NCBI GenBank assembly: GCA_028753945.1
Contig: JAPNXP010000006.1
Location: forward strand, 1,860,001-1,924,000
Direction of reading: 5' to 3'
Source of the DNA: Hexactinellida sp. DTS-2022
Lineage: Eukaryota > Porifera > Hexactinellida
Length of the DNA: 64,000 nt
Positions 10,398-21,190 of this stretch are shown here, piece after piece (the first letter of the stretch is position 1; the number at the start of each line of letters is the position of its first letter). The notes under the pieces are model-generated. The model made no database searches, was not told the origin of the DNA, and saw only the letters and a list, made by a program, of their open reading frames with translations. The translations under genes and the position numbers were made by a program.

Positions 10398-11720
10398 ATG
10401 CAGACCCATCAGCGTTACGTTACCCACTACCGGGGAGAGCCGTCAGTTAGATATAGGAGACCGCCTGATGCTGGGAGTATTATCCCTCAAAGAAAGCGCA
10501 GTATTATTTACACATTGGTGCGTGCAGATGCTGCTGGTGAGCGGCCTTCGTGTATTCTCCAAAAGGTTCCTGGTTTCGCTGGCTTACAAGCTTTGATCTC
10601 TGTCCCCGTAGACAGGAGCAAGGCTTATTACTTTATGACCTACCCAGATTCGCCCAAGAAGTCAATTATCAACGACGTTATGGAAAAAATCAGCCAGTAT
10701 ACACACTACTTGTTGAGATCAAGAGCGAGCATCCACAAAAGTACGATGAAATTATTCCGTTCCTCGGACCCTTCCATACTCATTGTTGCATGATATATGC
10801 TATATACAAGCGTCATAAGGGGAGTGAGATCGCCGAGGTTCTGGTTGTTGCTGGCATATAGCTGATGGTTCTGTAGATCAGGCCTTAAGAGGGAAGCGAG
10901 CCATGCGCTGCCATATGCTTATTTATGAAGCACTCATGTATCTTCTTCTAAACAGAAATCTAGCAAGATTTGAGCTCGCGGCTTCTACGAGCCGCGTGCT
11001 TCGTGACCTTAAGCATAACTACCAAGAGTCCCTGTCTACTGCTAATGTGGAGCTCGAGAATGATCCATGCATGGATAACCTCATCAGTAGCATGTTTGGC
11101 GAGGTTGAAAGGTCGGATATGGCTACCTACTGGCTGGATTTTATGACAATGGTGGTAGCTTTGATGATGAACGTGAACGCCATTTACACGTGCAACTGGA
11201 GAGAATATCTCACCTCGTTTCGGGAGATGATGCCTTGGCTGATGATTTACGATCAGACGAACTACGGGCGCAGGCTCCCATACTTCTGGGCCATGCTTTC
11301 ATCACTCTCTGCTGACCAGACACAATTCTTCAGTTCTAACTTTGCCCTTCTATGACAAGTAATCAGGCTTTCCAGGCAGAATTTTCTGCGCGCCTAATTA
11401 AGTTTGAGCTCGCTCACACGCGCCTAAATTACTCAATTTGTATTACGTCTATGGGAGCATCTCTCGATTTTCGCGCTCCTAGAAAAGTTTTCTCTCAAAA
11501 TTACGCGTCTGGAGGCGCGTCGCGTACGCCTGGATGAAACCCTGCAAGTAATCCATACTCATCCATTCCTTGGGACATGTGGATTGAGATAACCATGAAT
11601 AAGGGTTCAAAAATGAAGGCCGGATGGCTGTCTATCCTCCGAAATGAAAAGCAGCTAGTGAGAAATGCCAACAACATTGGTCGTATTCGGGCTACTCTTC
11701 ACAATCAAATCAATCGATAG
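10398..11720 (+). pseudogene. DUF6589 core of the element protein
   Basis: Two overlapping frames are needed. One reads KVPGFAGLQALISVPVDRSKAYYFMTYPDSPK. The next reads PVYTLLVEIKSEHPQKYDEIIPFLGPFHTHC and YKRHKGSEIAEVLV, and, after a stop, RCHMLIYEALMYLLLN..DMATYWLDFMTM..YTCNWREYLTSFREMMPW and YDQTNYGRRLPYFWAMLSSL. The IIPFLGPFHT and YD.TNYGR motifs are diagnostic of the DUF6589 family. A possible role in transposition is inference only. The open part at 10903-11355 is the longest intact piece. Further family sequence (WIEITMNKGSK-like) follows at 11570-11700 in another frame. Confidence 0.75.
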
Positions 11721-12593
11721 CTGTTGTCTCGAAGGCACACTGAATGCACTCCCGCGCGAATGTGTATAGATGAGTTAGCTAACTCATCTATACACATTCG
11801 CGCGGGAGTGCATTCAGATCTTGGACAGCTAACGTTAGCTGTCCAAGATCTCATTTCGTGCATTAGGGGGTTTGACTGCTTCCCATTTGACCTCTCGGCA
11901 CCAAATCTTCGAATCTTGCAATCTGTCATCGCTCCCCCCGAATAGATTCGCGATTTCTTTACCGCCAAAAGAGATGGTGAATCCAAGTTGACAGCTTTCA
12001 TGGATGAGCTTATCTATTCGAAGGAAATGTCTCTCCATGATCGCATCAAGCGCAACAAACGTCTCACTTTTGCTAATGCCCTTATTAGCAAAGCTAGTGG
12101 CGAGGACCTCAAAGCGAAGCAAGGTGAAATGGAGAGCAGGGCACTGGCGTCCGTTGTCGACTTTGTGGATTTCTGTTGCCTTGTATCGCTCTCTGAACTT
12201 ATGAAACACCGTCTAACTGAAGAGTGTCTGACACTATTCAATGTCAATGGTACCTTCAGGAAGACTCAGAAGAGCAAGTTTCTCCAGAAGCTGACACAAC
12301 AATGTCTTGACGTTTCATCCCCTTATAAAGCGTTGGTTGGCATTGGCATGATTTGGTGGCGGGCATTACCCACAACGGAGGACAGGGATAAGGGTTATGG
12401 ATATCCTTACACTTGGGGTAACTACACAGCCTCTATGATCCTACAACGCCATACGGACGCTACTATAATCATCTGCGTCAATGATCCATACGTCCATGCC
12501 GAGTCCATTAAAGATGATGAGCGCGAGTCTCGAATCCAGGATCAGGGTAATATCCCCAATGTCTTCATGAAGTCAGACAACCATTTCCCTTAG
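11721..12593 (+). pseudogene. DUF6589-like element protein, linker block
   Basis: Two open stretches. 11724-11945 encodes HTECTPARMCIDELA and, after the palindromic insertion, LISCIRGFDCFPFDLSAPNLRILQ. 11988-12593 encodes a 201-residue segment with KRLTFANALISKASGEDLKAKQGEMESRAL, ALFNVNGTFRKTQKSKFLQK and IICVNDPYVHAESIKDDERESR. This is the part that joins the DUF6589 core to the C-terminal acidic domain in the family. The 11988-12593 frame has no internal stop. No catalytic motif was recognised. Confidence 0.7.
11740..11851. repeat. two abutting perfect palindromes
   Basis: Palindrome 1 spans 11740-11817 (39-bp arms with no spacer, centre TTAGCTAA). Palindrome 2 spans 11816-11851 (18-bp arms, centre AACGTT). 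They overlap by two bases. They lie inside the coding sequence of the DUF6589-like gene and keep its reading frame open. Confidence 0.95.
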
Positions 12594-12744
12594 CCCGCGA
12601 GTTTAAATCCATCCTATGCAGCGCTGGCAACAAGAAGAGTCTCAAGACCCTAATCAAGACTCACCTCTCTTGAAATTTCCCCAGTCCATTAATCAATAGA
12701 TGTTGTACTCAACCTGTGAGGATACCTGTGCCTTTAATCTGGAA

Positions 12745-13478
12745 AAGTCCAAGATGACCTGGGGTTCAATGAGTGTGAAGCTGATACCATCATTTGTCTT
12801 TATACACAGCTCTAAGGTCTTCAGGTTACAGCGATCCTGTGGTAATCGATACACAGGACACAGATGTTTATATCCAGGTAGCTGCCATTTCACATGATGT
12901 ACCTGGCGTTATCTGTATCAAGAAAAAGAAGCTGCTGCTTTTTAGAAGATGCATGTGCGTTGATAATGACATTGTCAGATGCCTTATCCCATTCCATGTC
13001 ATCACTGTCTGCGATGCCAATAGTTGCTTTTATGGTTATGGCAAAAACTCCCTCTATAAAAAAATGCCAAACAACCTTGAGGCCCGTATTATCCTCTTTA
13101 ACTGTGGGGAAAGCCTTCCATTGAACGATGGTATATTGGATGAACTCAAGTACTACGTTGTCCGCTACGTTTATGGTGATATACAGAGTTCTTCTCTGGA
13201 TATGGCCCGTGCAGCTAAATGGAAGAGAATAAAGAAAAAAATCTCTGTTGCGCCTGCCTCCCGATAATGACAGTTTAAACCAGCACATCATGCGGGCCAA
13301 CTTCTTGGCATACATTCAGCTACACCCTGAGGTGAGAAGACATCCCTCCCCTATCGGCCATATGTGGGAAATGGTAGATGTCCGCTGCAAACCAGTGCGT
13401 CACACTCAACCTGAACTTCCTCTTGGACTTCCAGTACCCATACATTGCAGGCCTGGTGTCAATTACTCTAAAATGTAA
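12745..13478 (+). pseudogene. C-terminal FEN1/XPG-like (PIN-fold) acidic domain
   Basis: A short frame gives CEADTII (about 12770-12790). The next frame, 12794-13267, gives VVIDTQDTDVYIQVA, then a lysine-rich segment, CLIPFHVITVCDANSCFYGYGKNS, and a basic end KWKRIKKK. A third frame continues RLPPDNDSLNQHIMRANFLAYIQLHPE and HPSPIGHMWEMV. In the family this region is one domain. The spacing of EAD, DTD and CDAN followed by a glycine-rich GYGK turn parallels EAEA, DxD and GCDY..GIxGIG of FEN1/XPG nucleases. That assignment is my inference. The usual Gly before CDAN is Val here, and two frameshifts make this copy inactive. Confidence 0.6.
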
Positions 13479-13605
13479 TATATTACTATTACAATACTTA
13501 TATTTCCTCCTATTACTATTACTATTACAATTACATTATTATAATATGTATTATATTACTATTACTATTACTTTTATTATTACTTTTACTATTACTTTTA
13601 ACCGT
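13466..13605. repeat. ATTACT-type microsatellite
   Basis: Irregular (ATTACT/TATTAC)n tract directly after the end of the DUF6589-like gene. Confidence 0.9.
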
Positions 13606-13609
13606 AGAC

Positions 13610-14539
13610 TGCCGGTGCGATTTTCAGGAAAATAACTTAACCTGTAGTTCTTTGTATAAAATATATAGAACCTATAAATTTGAAATCCAACAAGAGCACA
13701 ATAATATATTAATTTTACGAAATTTTTGAAAAGATTTATTCGAGGATTTAGACAAAAAGTGATGACACATACTTTCTCTTTAAATCGATATAACGCCGTT
13801 AATATATAAGTAATCCTTTGTTTCTAAACAGGAACAAATACGACTATCTTATTAGTTTTCAGATCTCAAAATTTGAACAATTCTGCATCAGGAAACTAAA
13901 GTTATGTGATTTTCATAAAAATGATAAATCTGCATTTGATGAACCATGGATTACGAAAATATACATATATTTGAGTTACATCTGTCACAACTCTATATTA
14001 GTCCACCCAAATATCCTAAAACAGATAAGATTAGTCTAACATCTTCTTATGGGTATTCCCACTGTGAGATTTTCACATTTCTTATCTACAAAAGTAAGAG
14101 GGTGGCAAGTGGAGCAGATCACTTTTATGCTACGTCATCATAACAAATTCTGAAAATTTTCATTTTTTGATTGAAATCAATTGAGAATACAAAACCATGT
14201 CTAAATCCGAATTTTCTCGATATTTGAATGAATAGATCGACATTTTTCCCTCCTGACACAACGTGTATCAGTTAGGCAGTCTACAGTTAATATTACTATT
14301 AGTATTACAAAATACTAGACATTTACCAGGCCTGATACATTGGCAGGTACGCGATGATTCTGGATCAGAGGTTGAATCTGAGGCATCTGATGCACCAAAC
14401 ACCGAGTCGGACGTCTATTCAGATTAATCTGATTGATAGCCTAGTCAACGTTGATATCTTCATAATTTTATCTAATATTATCAGGCTACAAATTTGAATA
14501 GTATTTTTAAATTAATTCAATAAATGTATATTTATTTTC
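13610..14539. other. no recognisable gene
   Basis: AT-rich. Short frames at 13818-14143 show no family signature. No repeat boundary was identified. Confidence 0.45.
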
Positions 14540-14795
14540 CAAGCAGACATCTAGTAACCGAAATTCCTCGCACTCAATTAAGTATAAAAAGAGGTATTAT
14601 TGAAGTTAGTAGACCTTTTAAGACAAAAAAGTCAATTTCACATTCGTGGGTATAAATAAGTTTGCCCAAACTTTCCAGAGCGGCATGTGTGCTTAAATCG
14701 CGAGATATTCCCTAAAATATCAAAATCAGGCATATAACTTAACTTGCCAGAGGTTGGTCACGGAATCTTAGATTTTGACCAAACTATAAAAAGAG
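14540..14795. repeat. partial copy of fold-back family D
   Basis: Shares AAGTATAAAAAGAGGTTATTG-type sequence, CAAACTTTCCAGAGCGGCAT and a TTGGTCACGGAATC terminus with 5260-5580 and 30540-31603. Confidence 0.65.
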
Positions 14796-14835
14796 TTAAT
14801 TAACCTAAGATAAAGCAACTATTGCGATACCATAC

Positions 14836-15133
14836 CAGTGCTCGACAAATTAGGTGGTTTGGTGGCGTTAGCCACCAAAAATCATATTTAAGCCACCAAA
14901 TTTTGCATTTGGTAGCTTAACTATCCAACCATAAATTGTGAATTATTAGAATTGGTGTAGATTATTTATCGTTGCATCATTTGTTAATCGCATTAGTGTT
15001 GTTTTACGGCATCAGATCTATGATAAGTCATCAATGGTTTGTTAAACCGGCAGTTGTTAATTCTTTAGCCACCAGAAAGAGTGATGTGGAGGCTTAATTA
15101 GCCACCATCAAAATTTCATTTTGTCGAGCACTG
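14836..15133. mobile_element. hAT-type MITE (CAGTGCTCGACA family), copy 1
   Basis: Termini CAGTGCTCGACAAA on both ends and an interior rich in TAGCCACC/GGTGGC units. The flanks TACCATAC and TGCCATAT are an imperfect 8-bp TSD. A younger copy with a perfect TSD is at 40918-41187. Confidence 0.8.
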
Positions 15134-15751
15134 TGCCATATACAGGGGCATAGCCTCAAGATAGAGATTGGTGGGTATATGGGGTTATGAGTCATTATAG
15201 ATAGGGCCGTTTGGGACAATTTTCAATATGTTTAAAATAACATACTGATTCTCAGTATATTATTGGTAGAGCCATGGCTCAACCAAACCTACCGAAGCCT
15301 AAGCACATGATACATGATGTATTTACTAATTAGCATAAATTATAGTGATCAATATTTAATTGCTAATCACCCATTCTTTAAATAATAATATAAATAATTA
15401 ATATGATGACATTTTACATATTTCTAGTTTAGTTAGAACAGAACTAACATTATTTTGGAATCTACAGTGTCGATTTCCTACCTGTACTGATGCAACTTTT
15501 ATGTGTACCATTAACGTAAATCCCTATCCCCATAATCGCCATTTAGCCACACTGAGCTACTATCTACATTTATGTTTGGCCAAATCAGTGGAGAGCATTA
15601 ACAATTACTCACCGAAGTTGATGCCAAAATTTTCACAAGCTTTCATCAATCATCTGTGAAGCTACCTAATTTAGTTGACTATTAAATGAAGGAGGTAAAT
15701 TTCTTATTTGCTTACATTCTTTGTCCAGAATTATTATTATTATTGTTAATA
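15134..15751. other. no recognisable gene
   Basis: AT-rich. No coding or repeat signature was identified. Confidence 0.45.
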
Positions 15752-16219
15752 CTAGCGCGCTTCGCTTGCTAGGTCGCTTCGGCCAGAACACAACCACACA
15801 AGACCAACCGCTTTGCGGTTGGTATGTGTGGTTTATATACTTCTTAACATTGATTATAAAGCGTAAATAGGCCAAAAATAGTTAAATTTGAACAATGTGA
15901 AATTTACTGAGCACGTCATCATGCAATAATGAGTTAGCATATTGGCATTCTGGTGTGACCAACGTGTCCGCATCATTAATATGCATACTCTATTAAATTT
16001 TCAGATTTTATCTCTTAGAGGGCGCGAATTATGTGCGAATAAGTGAATTTTCAGGGCTCTCGAAATGTGACAATGACGCCATAACTTTTCGAGGTGTGGG
16101 AAATTTGGATTGGAAACCCCAACTTGTTGGCGGGGGCCAAAGGTTACCTTTATATGCCAAAAATCACATTTGGAAACCGTCCACTTTCTTCAATCAACTC
16201 GTACATACAAACAAATATA
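15752..16219 (-). mobile_element. Helitron-like non-autonomous repeat H, copy 1
   Basis: A roughly 470-bp repeat. Read on the minus strand it ends in GCGAAGCGCGCTAG followed by T, fitting the CTRR|T rule for Helitron 3' ends, with a strong CCAACCGC..GCGGTTGG hairpin about 60 bp inside. Other copies: 23645-24018, 33399-33655, 52560-53134 and 53173-53598. The 5' TC end was not identified, so the Helitron assignment is tentative. Confidence 0.55.
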
Positions 16220-16239
16220 GCACACACACAGCACGATTG

Positions 16240-16545
16240 TGAAGTTGGCGCAGTATTCAACTGAGCACAGATCAAATAGAAAATTGAGGCCCTTCCCACA
16301 ATTGGATTTGGCCAAAATTACACACCTTAAAAGCGAGACACGGACGTTTATGATTCTGGATAAAATCTTTTAATTTTAATTTTTTGTATTTATTATTTTT
16401 ACATTATGTCTGAGTACTAAAAATAATATTTTTTGACAACAATTTTTCTAAATTGAATTTATACTTTGCTACATATTTGTGATTATGGGACGTTTCTTAT
16501 ATCAAAATATTTCATAAAATATCAACCTTCCTAAGAAGTACAATT
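16240..16545. repeat. left arm of a ~5-kb inverted repeat
   Basis: Reverse complement of 20909-21190: GAGGCCCTTCCCACAATTGG, GACACGGACGTTTATGATTC and neighbouring sequence are shared. Similarity ends where the right arm meets the hAT insertion target. Between the arms lie a pogo-type MITE, repeat B and a hAT element. Confidence 0.8.
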
Positions 16546-17603
16546 GAAATAATTTTTCACTTATTCACTAATCACGTCAGTTCTCTTTTGAAACATTTCC
16601 AAATTGAGCATACTTAAGTTATAATTTTAGACACTTCCCATTGTTGGAACTGGACTAAAATGGTGTCATTCAATAGAGGAGACGTTTATCTTTCAAAAAA
16701 ATTATATTGATTCATTTGTTTTTGCACTTAATGATCCATTAAACAAAATTCAAAATTAGAAATATTTTCGAATTTATCAATTGTTATGTTCCTGTATTCT
16801 CCAACTTTTCGGTAGCTAGCATATCTCGTTTAATGCGTTTCGGACGTTCTAGCCATCATTTTTGCTGCAAAAAAAATTCAAGAGTTTAAGGCTACCAGCA
16901 TATCTAGTCAAAACAATGTAACTTGGTAAATATATTGATAAATTTCCCTCCATACAAGACACTAGACCCACAAATCTACAGTAGACCTCTGCGCGGGTTG
17001 TATATCCAAATCAACTCAGAACTATAACCATTCAACACGAATCTAACCAGCATTAACCAATCCGAAACTCGCGCTGTCAACATAATTTTCGCAGGTATTA
17101 CGTTGAGTATTATATTAATTGGAAAGCTAGATGGTGCTCAATTACAATAGTAATATACTTGATTCAGTGACTTAATTCCTCTGAAAATTATTCTCTTGCA
17201 ACTAACCCGCGCTTACCCACACCAACCGGCAAGAAAAATTCGTGACCCGCATATGCCCCTTCCTAAAATATTCAGATCCTTTAACCTGGAAAACCCCGCG
17301 GGTTTCCGGTTCCGCATTCCGCATTTATTAACCCGCCCCGCGTAGAGGTCTAATCCAGGGCTTTCTATGAGTCACCGAGTCAACTGACTCGAGTCACCGA
17401 GTCATCTGACTCGTGACAAAATTCAGTGACTCGAGTCTGAATATATGACTCGCGAGTCAACAAGTCCATCAGATGATATATTTGATAATCATGGGTTTTT
17501 CGAATTCTGATTACATTCAGATTAGTAATAGAATATACAGGGACAGTACATACAAAAGTTAATATTCTATTTTTATTCTGTATTAGTTATTGTCTGTGAT
17601 GTA
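16546..17603. other. no recognisable gene
   Basis: Contains a cluster of ACTCGAGTCACCGAGTC-type short repeats near 17365-17465. Otherwise nothing identifiable. Confidence 0.5.
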
Positions 17604-18087
17604 CAGTGCAAGCTCTATAAATGGGGAACCTCCATAAGTGGGGAATCTTTTTACCATATTCGTTTATATCCATACAAATGAACCTCTATAAGCGCGGAAG
17701 TGGGGAATGGGGACCATAAATTTCAAGGAGTTTTTATCTCCATACAAAATAACCTCCATAAATGGGGGGAATGGACAAATCCTAACATGATTCTTATAAA
17801 ATAATACAATATTTCCAATAAATCGACTCTAAAGTTCTAAAGAAAAAATATTTTCGATTGATCTACTCTGATGTTTTTAGAAGAAATCACCTAGTGTAGA
17901 TCAGCAGTTAACTAAATTGTCATAATATACAAATAAGAACTAGAACGTGCATTAATGTGTGTGTTATATGAATATTTTGATAACATAGCATATGTAATGT
18001 TTTTCCAATTGAATTTTATAACCGGGGAATGGGGGGCAATTGAAATTTTACCCGTCCCATGCTCCCCCACTTATAGAAGTTCCACTG
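17604..18087. mobile_element. pogo-type MITE, 484 bp, with TA duplication
   Basis: Left terminus CAGTGCAAGCTCTATAAATG; right terminus in reverse complement CAGTGGAACTTCTATAAGTG. TA on both sides. CTCCATAAATGGGG-type units are repeated inside. Confidence 0.8.
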
Positions 18088-18224
18088 TATTGTGTATTAG
18101 AACATCAGTTGTCTTTGTATGAAATAGTAGTAAATAATAATTTAGAGTATTAAATGCAGAATAAATGTTGAGCCGAAAATACGAGAACTAGGCTGTTAAC
18201 TAGGCAGTTCAGCATAACCACAAG

Positions 18225-18410
18225 TCTCAGATTCTCAAAAGTGGTTCCATTGGACTCGCGATGGTTGATTACCCCATATACAATGCAAATAATAACAATA
18301 GGAGGCATAGTTTAGCTTAGAATGAAAATTATAAACTGGGCTTCACGTTTCATGGCCTTCTCGGTGACATATTTAGCCGTATATTAAATCGTCCATGGCT
18401 GTATATAATT
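18225..18410. repeat. dispersed repeat B, copy 3 (inverted)
   Basis: Reverse-complement match to 1020-1185 and 5690-5840, sharing CCATTGGACTCGCGATGG and GGCCTTCTCGGTGACAT. Confidence 0.7.
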
Positions 18411-18443
18411 GACTTTGGCAAATTTGCCAAGCTATATTTCATA

Positions 18444-20900
18444 CAGGGTTGGGTTCAAGTACAATTTACTTAAGTACTTCTGTAATTAAGTACATTTTTG
18501 AGTACTTGTACTTAAGTACTTTCACCATTTTCCGTTGTACTTGTATTTGTGCTTAATTACTTTCTTCATTTTTCTAAAGTACTTGCACTTGTACTTGAGT
18601 ACTTGTTACTCGTGACTTTTTTATCATTCAATATATTTCCAACACACATCATTTATATTTGCCACATGAAAATGTAGAAGTCATTGTTATTTATACGCAT
18701 ATCAAAGGTGTCAAATCCTTAACAATCATTCATCTGTATCTGACGACTAATATAATGTTGATTTCTAAAGTTAATTTTATTATTTACTTTATCTTTCATA
18801 CAACTGATATTTCCAGAATGACAAGTAGAAGTACCCCCCATATTTTGGAGAATTTTGAATTACCAGATGATTTAGTTGGTAGTTTCAGAGCAAAGTGCAG
18901 GTATTGTTATAAAGAGATCTCTGGTTGCATGAGATCTACATCGAATTTCATCAAACATATTAAGCGTAATCACTTTCTTAAATACCAGGAATTTAAGGAT
19001 CACAAAATACCAGTGAGTGAAACCCAACCGAAACTTAATATTTTATCTGCTTCGACCCAGAAATATTCCCCACAAGATGCACACCAGCTTGTTATCATTG
19101 ATGCATTGGTAAATTTTATTGCAGGAGACCTGATTCCACTTTCTATCGTAGAGAGCCCAAGATTTCGTTCTTTTATTTTGAAGTTAGATCCTAAATACCA
19201 ATTACCCACTCGTAAGCATCTCTCCAATAAAATATTAAAGAGAAATATATTAAAATGCGAGAAAACCTCACAAAAGAATTTGAAAAGGTTCATAGCCTAT
19301 CTCTAACTACTGATCTTTGGTCTAATAGGCAAATGAGGAGCTAGATTGGTATAACTGGACATTATATTCTGAATTGGAGAATGAATTCTGTAATGGTGGC
19401 ATGCCATCGATTTCAAGGGTATCATACGGCATGTAATATATATTAAGTATTCCAAGATATAGTAATTTCTTACAAAATCAGCAATAAAATTTCATCAATT
19501 ATAACCGACAACGCATCTAATATGGTAAAGGCGTTTAGTCTTCCTGGATACATAAATACCTACCAAGAATTAGATATTAGTGAAAGTGAGGATGATAATG
19601 ATGACCATAGCGAACATATTTTTGATTATGAAGATAATGTACTTGATCTACTTCCTCCAACTCGTAGCTCATGTTTTGCACACACTCTCCGACTTGTTGT
19701 AAAAGATGGCCTAAACAATGCAGGTGTGTTTACCAAAGTTGTATCCAAGGTATCGACGATTGTATCATTTGTTCACAAATCAACTGTTGCTGCAGAAATA
19801 CTCGAAGGTGAGAAAAGGCTACAGTCTAGTGTGCCTACTCGCTGGAACTCACAGCTAATCGTGATTAAATCCATCCTAGGAGTAGATAAAGACAAACTCG
19901 AATCCCTTGACACAACAAAGTTAGCCTCTTATGAACTAAACTCTTTGAAAGATTTAGTCGAAATCTTATCTCCATTTGAGGAGGCAACTAATATCGCCCA
20001 AATTGAAAACAAGATTTCCTCTAGTTTGGTAATTCCATGCATTCGAGGTTTACGCATAAAATTACACTTTTTATACACAAAATATTCCAATAGTCTCGTT
20101 ACATTTCTTGCTGATTCAGTCGAACGTCGACTTTCCGTGTATGAGTGTGAGGAAATATACACTATAGCATGTACCCTAGACCCTCGTTTTAAATTAAAAT
20201 GGTGTAAAAATGAAAGTGAACGAAGTTATCAAAGAGGTGTACTCTTGTCTAAGATGCCTTATATTGATGCAACAATACTACCCTCACAAACTATTATAGA
20301 ACATTTAGAAAGCAATACTGAATCCAGAGACCCAATTGGAGTTCAATGTTTTCATTTATGGAGTCCGATGAAGAGCACACAACTTTTCATGGCACTAATA
20401 AATCTGAACTAGACGACTATCTTTTCAAGCACACTATTCCGGATGATTCTGACCCATTATCCTTTTGGAAAGATAATGAAAGCACCTACCCAAACCTTAC
20501 AGAATTAGCGAAGAAATATTTAGCAATTCCTGCATCATCTGCACAGGTCGAACGAGTTTTTAGTATTGGTGGGAAAATATTTCGTCCGGATAGGTGCAAT
20601 CTGTCTGACGAAAGATTTGAGATGTTGATGTTCCTCAAATCCCATCTCAAATAAAGTAGTGTACTTAATACTTAGTATATTAGGAATTGTGTTCGTGTCT
20701 AGGACTACTGCTACTTTGAATTAAATAGATTTGGATGATACTATATATATTATTTATTTAGCAATTTCTACTATTAGTACGAGAGATTTATCATAAGAGC
20801 TTGGGAATTACTTGTACTTGTACTTAATTACTTTCTTCATTTTTCTAAAGTACTTGTACTTGTACTTAAGTACTTTCAAATGTACTTTAACCCAACCCTA
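18444..20900 (+). mobile_element. hAT element A, copy 1, with perfect 8-bp TSD
   Basis: 2,457 bp. The left terminus is CAGGGTTGGGTTCAAGTAC. The right terminus in reverse complement is TAGGGTTGGGTTAAAGTAC. The TSD ATTTCATA is perfect (18436-18443, 20901-20908). AAGTACTTG-rich subterminal repeats lie at both ends. It carries a broken transposase gene. The sequence is almost identical, inverted, to 44562-47024, where the TSD differs. Confidence 0.93.
18818..20654 (+). pseudogene. hAT transposase (BED finger, RNase-H-like core, dimerisation domain), broken
   Basis: The likely start is the Met at 18818 (MTSRSTPHILENFELP). A BED-type zinc finger follows (CRYCYKEI..HIKRNH). The frame then shifts near 19250; the correct frame continues through DLWSNRQM and reaches a stop at AGC-TAG-ATT and another near 19440. 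The middle frame (19522-20412) begins just after the ITDNASNMV motif that carries a catalytic Asp and runs through SCFAHTLRLVV and PTRWNSQL. A further shift leads to the C-terminal dimerisation domain (20346-20654), with YLAIPASSAQVERVFS. In an intact element this protein cuts and pastes DNA in the nucleus. Every disabling change seen here is also in the copy at 44808-46644. Confidence 0.92.
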
Positions 20901-20908
20901 ATTTCATA

Positions 20909-21190
20909 GGAATATTGATATTTTTTTGAAATATTTTGACTTAAGAAACATTCCATAGTCACAAATATGTATGCAAAGTTTTAAATTCAAATTTCCAAAA
21001 ATCTTATCAAAAAATTTGTTTTCTTAGTGCTCAGATAAAATGTAAAAAAGTAAATACAAAAAATAAAATTAAAGTATTTTTATCCAGAATCATAAACGTC
21101 CGTGTCTCCCCTTTAAGGCCAAATCCAATTATGGGAAGGGCCTCAATTTTCGATTGATCTGGCTCAGTTGAAACACTGCGCAAAACTTCA
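20909..21190. repeat. right arm of the ~5-kb inverted repeat
   Basis: Inverted partner of 16240-16545. It begins immediately beyond the hAT TSD, so the hAT went in at or near the inner edge of this arm. Confidence 0.75.

Noticed and set aside
11835..12247. Antisense frames over the DUF6589-like gene
   Set aside because: The plus strand carries the family motifs. The minus frames have none.
12890..13315. 141-residue minus-strand frame
   Set aside because: Mirror of the acidic-domain coding region at 12794-13267, which has the recognisable EADT/DTD/CDAN motifs.
15778..15830. Possible tRNA-like or SINE promoter in the GCTTCGCTTGCTAGGTCGC region
   Set aside because: The stem-loops do not form a cloverleaf, and A/B-box promoters were not convincing. 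A Helitron-like 3' end explains the hairpins better.
17365..17465. Repeated GAGTCA..GACTCG motifs as regulatory (AP-1-like) sites
   Set aside because: They form a short degenerate tandem repeat with no gene nearby; a repeat explains them fully.
19000..19293. Antisense frame over the hAT transposase, repeated at 46169-46462
   Set aside because: Shadow of the BED-finger/core coding sequence on the other strand. Its conservation between copies only reflects the copies' identity.
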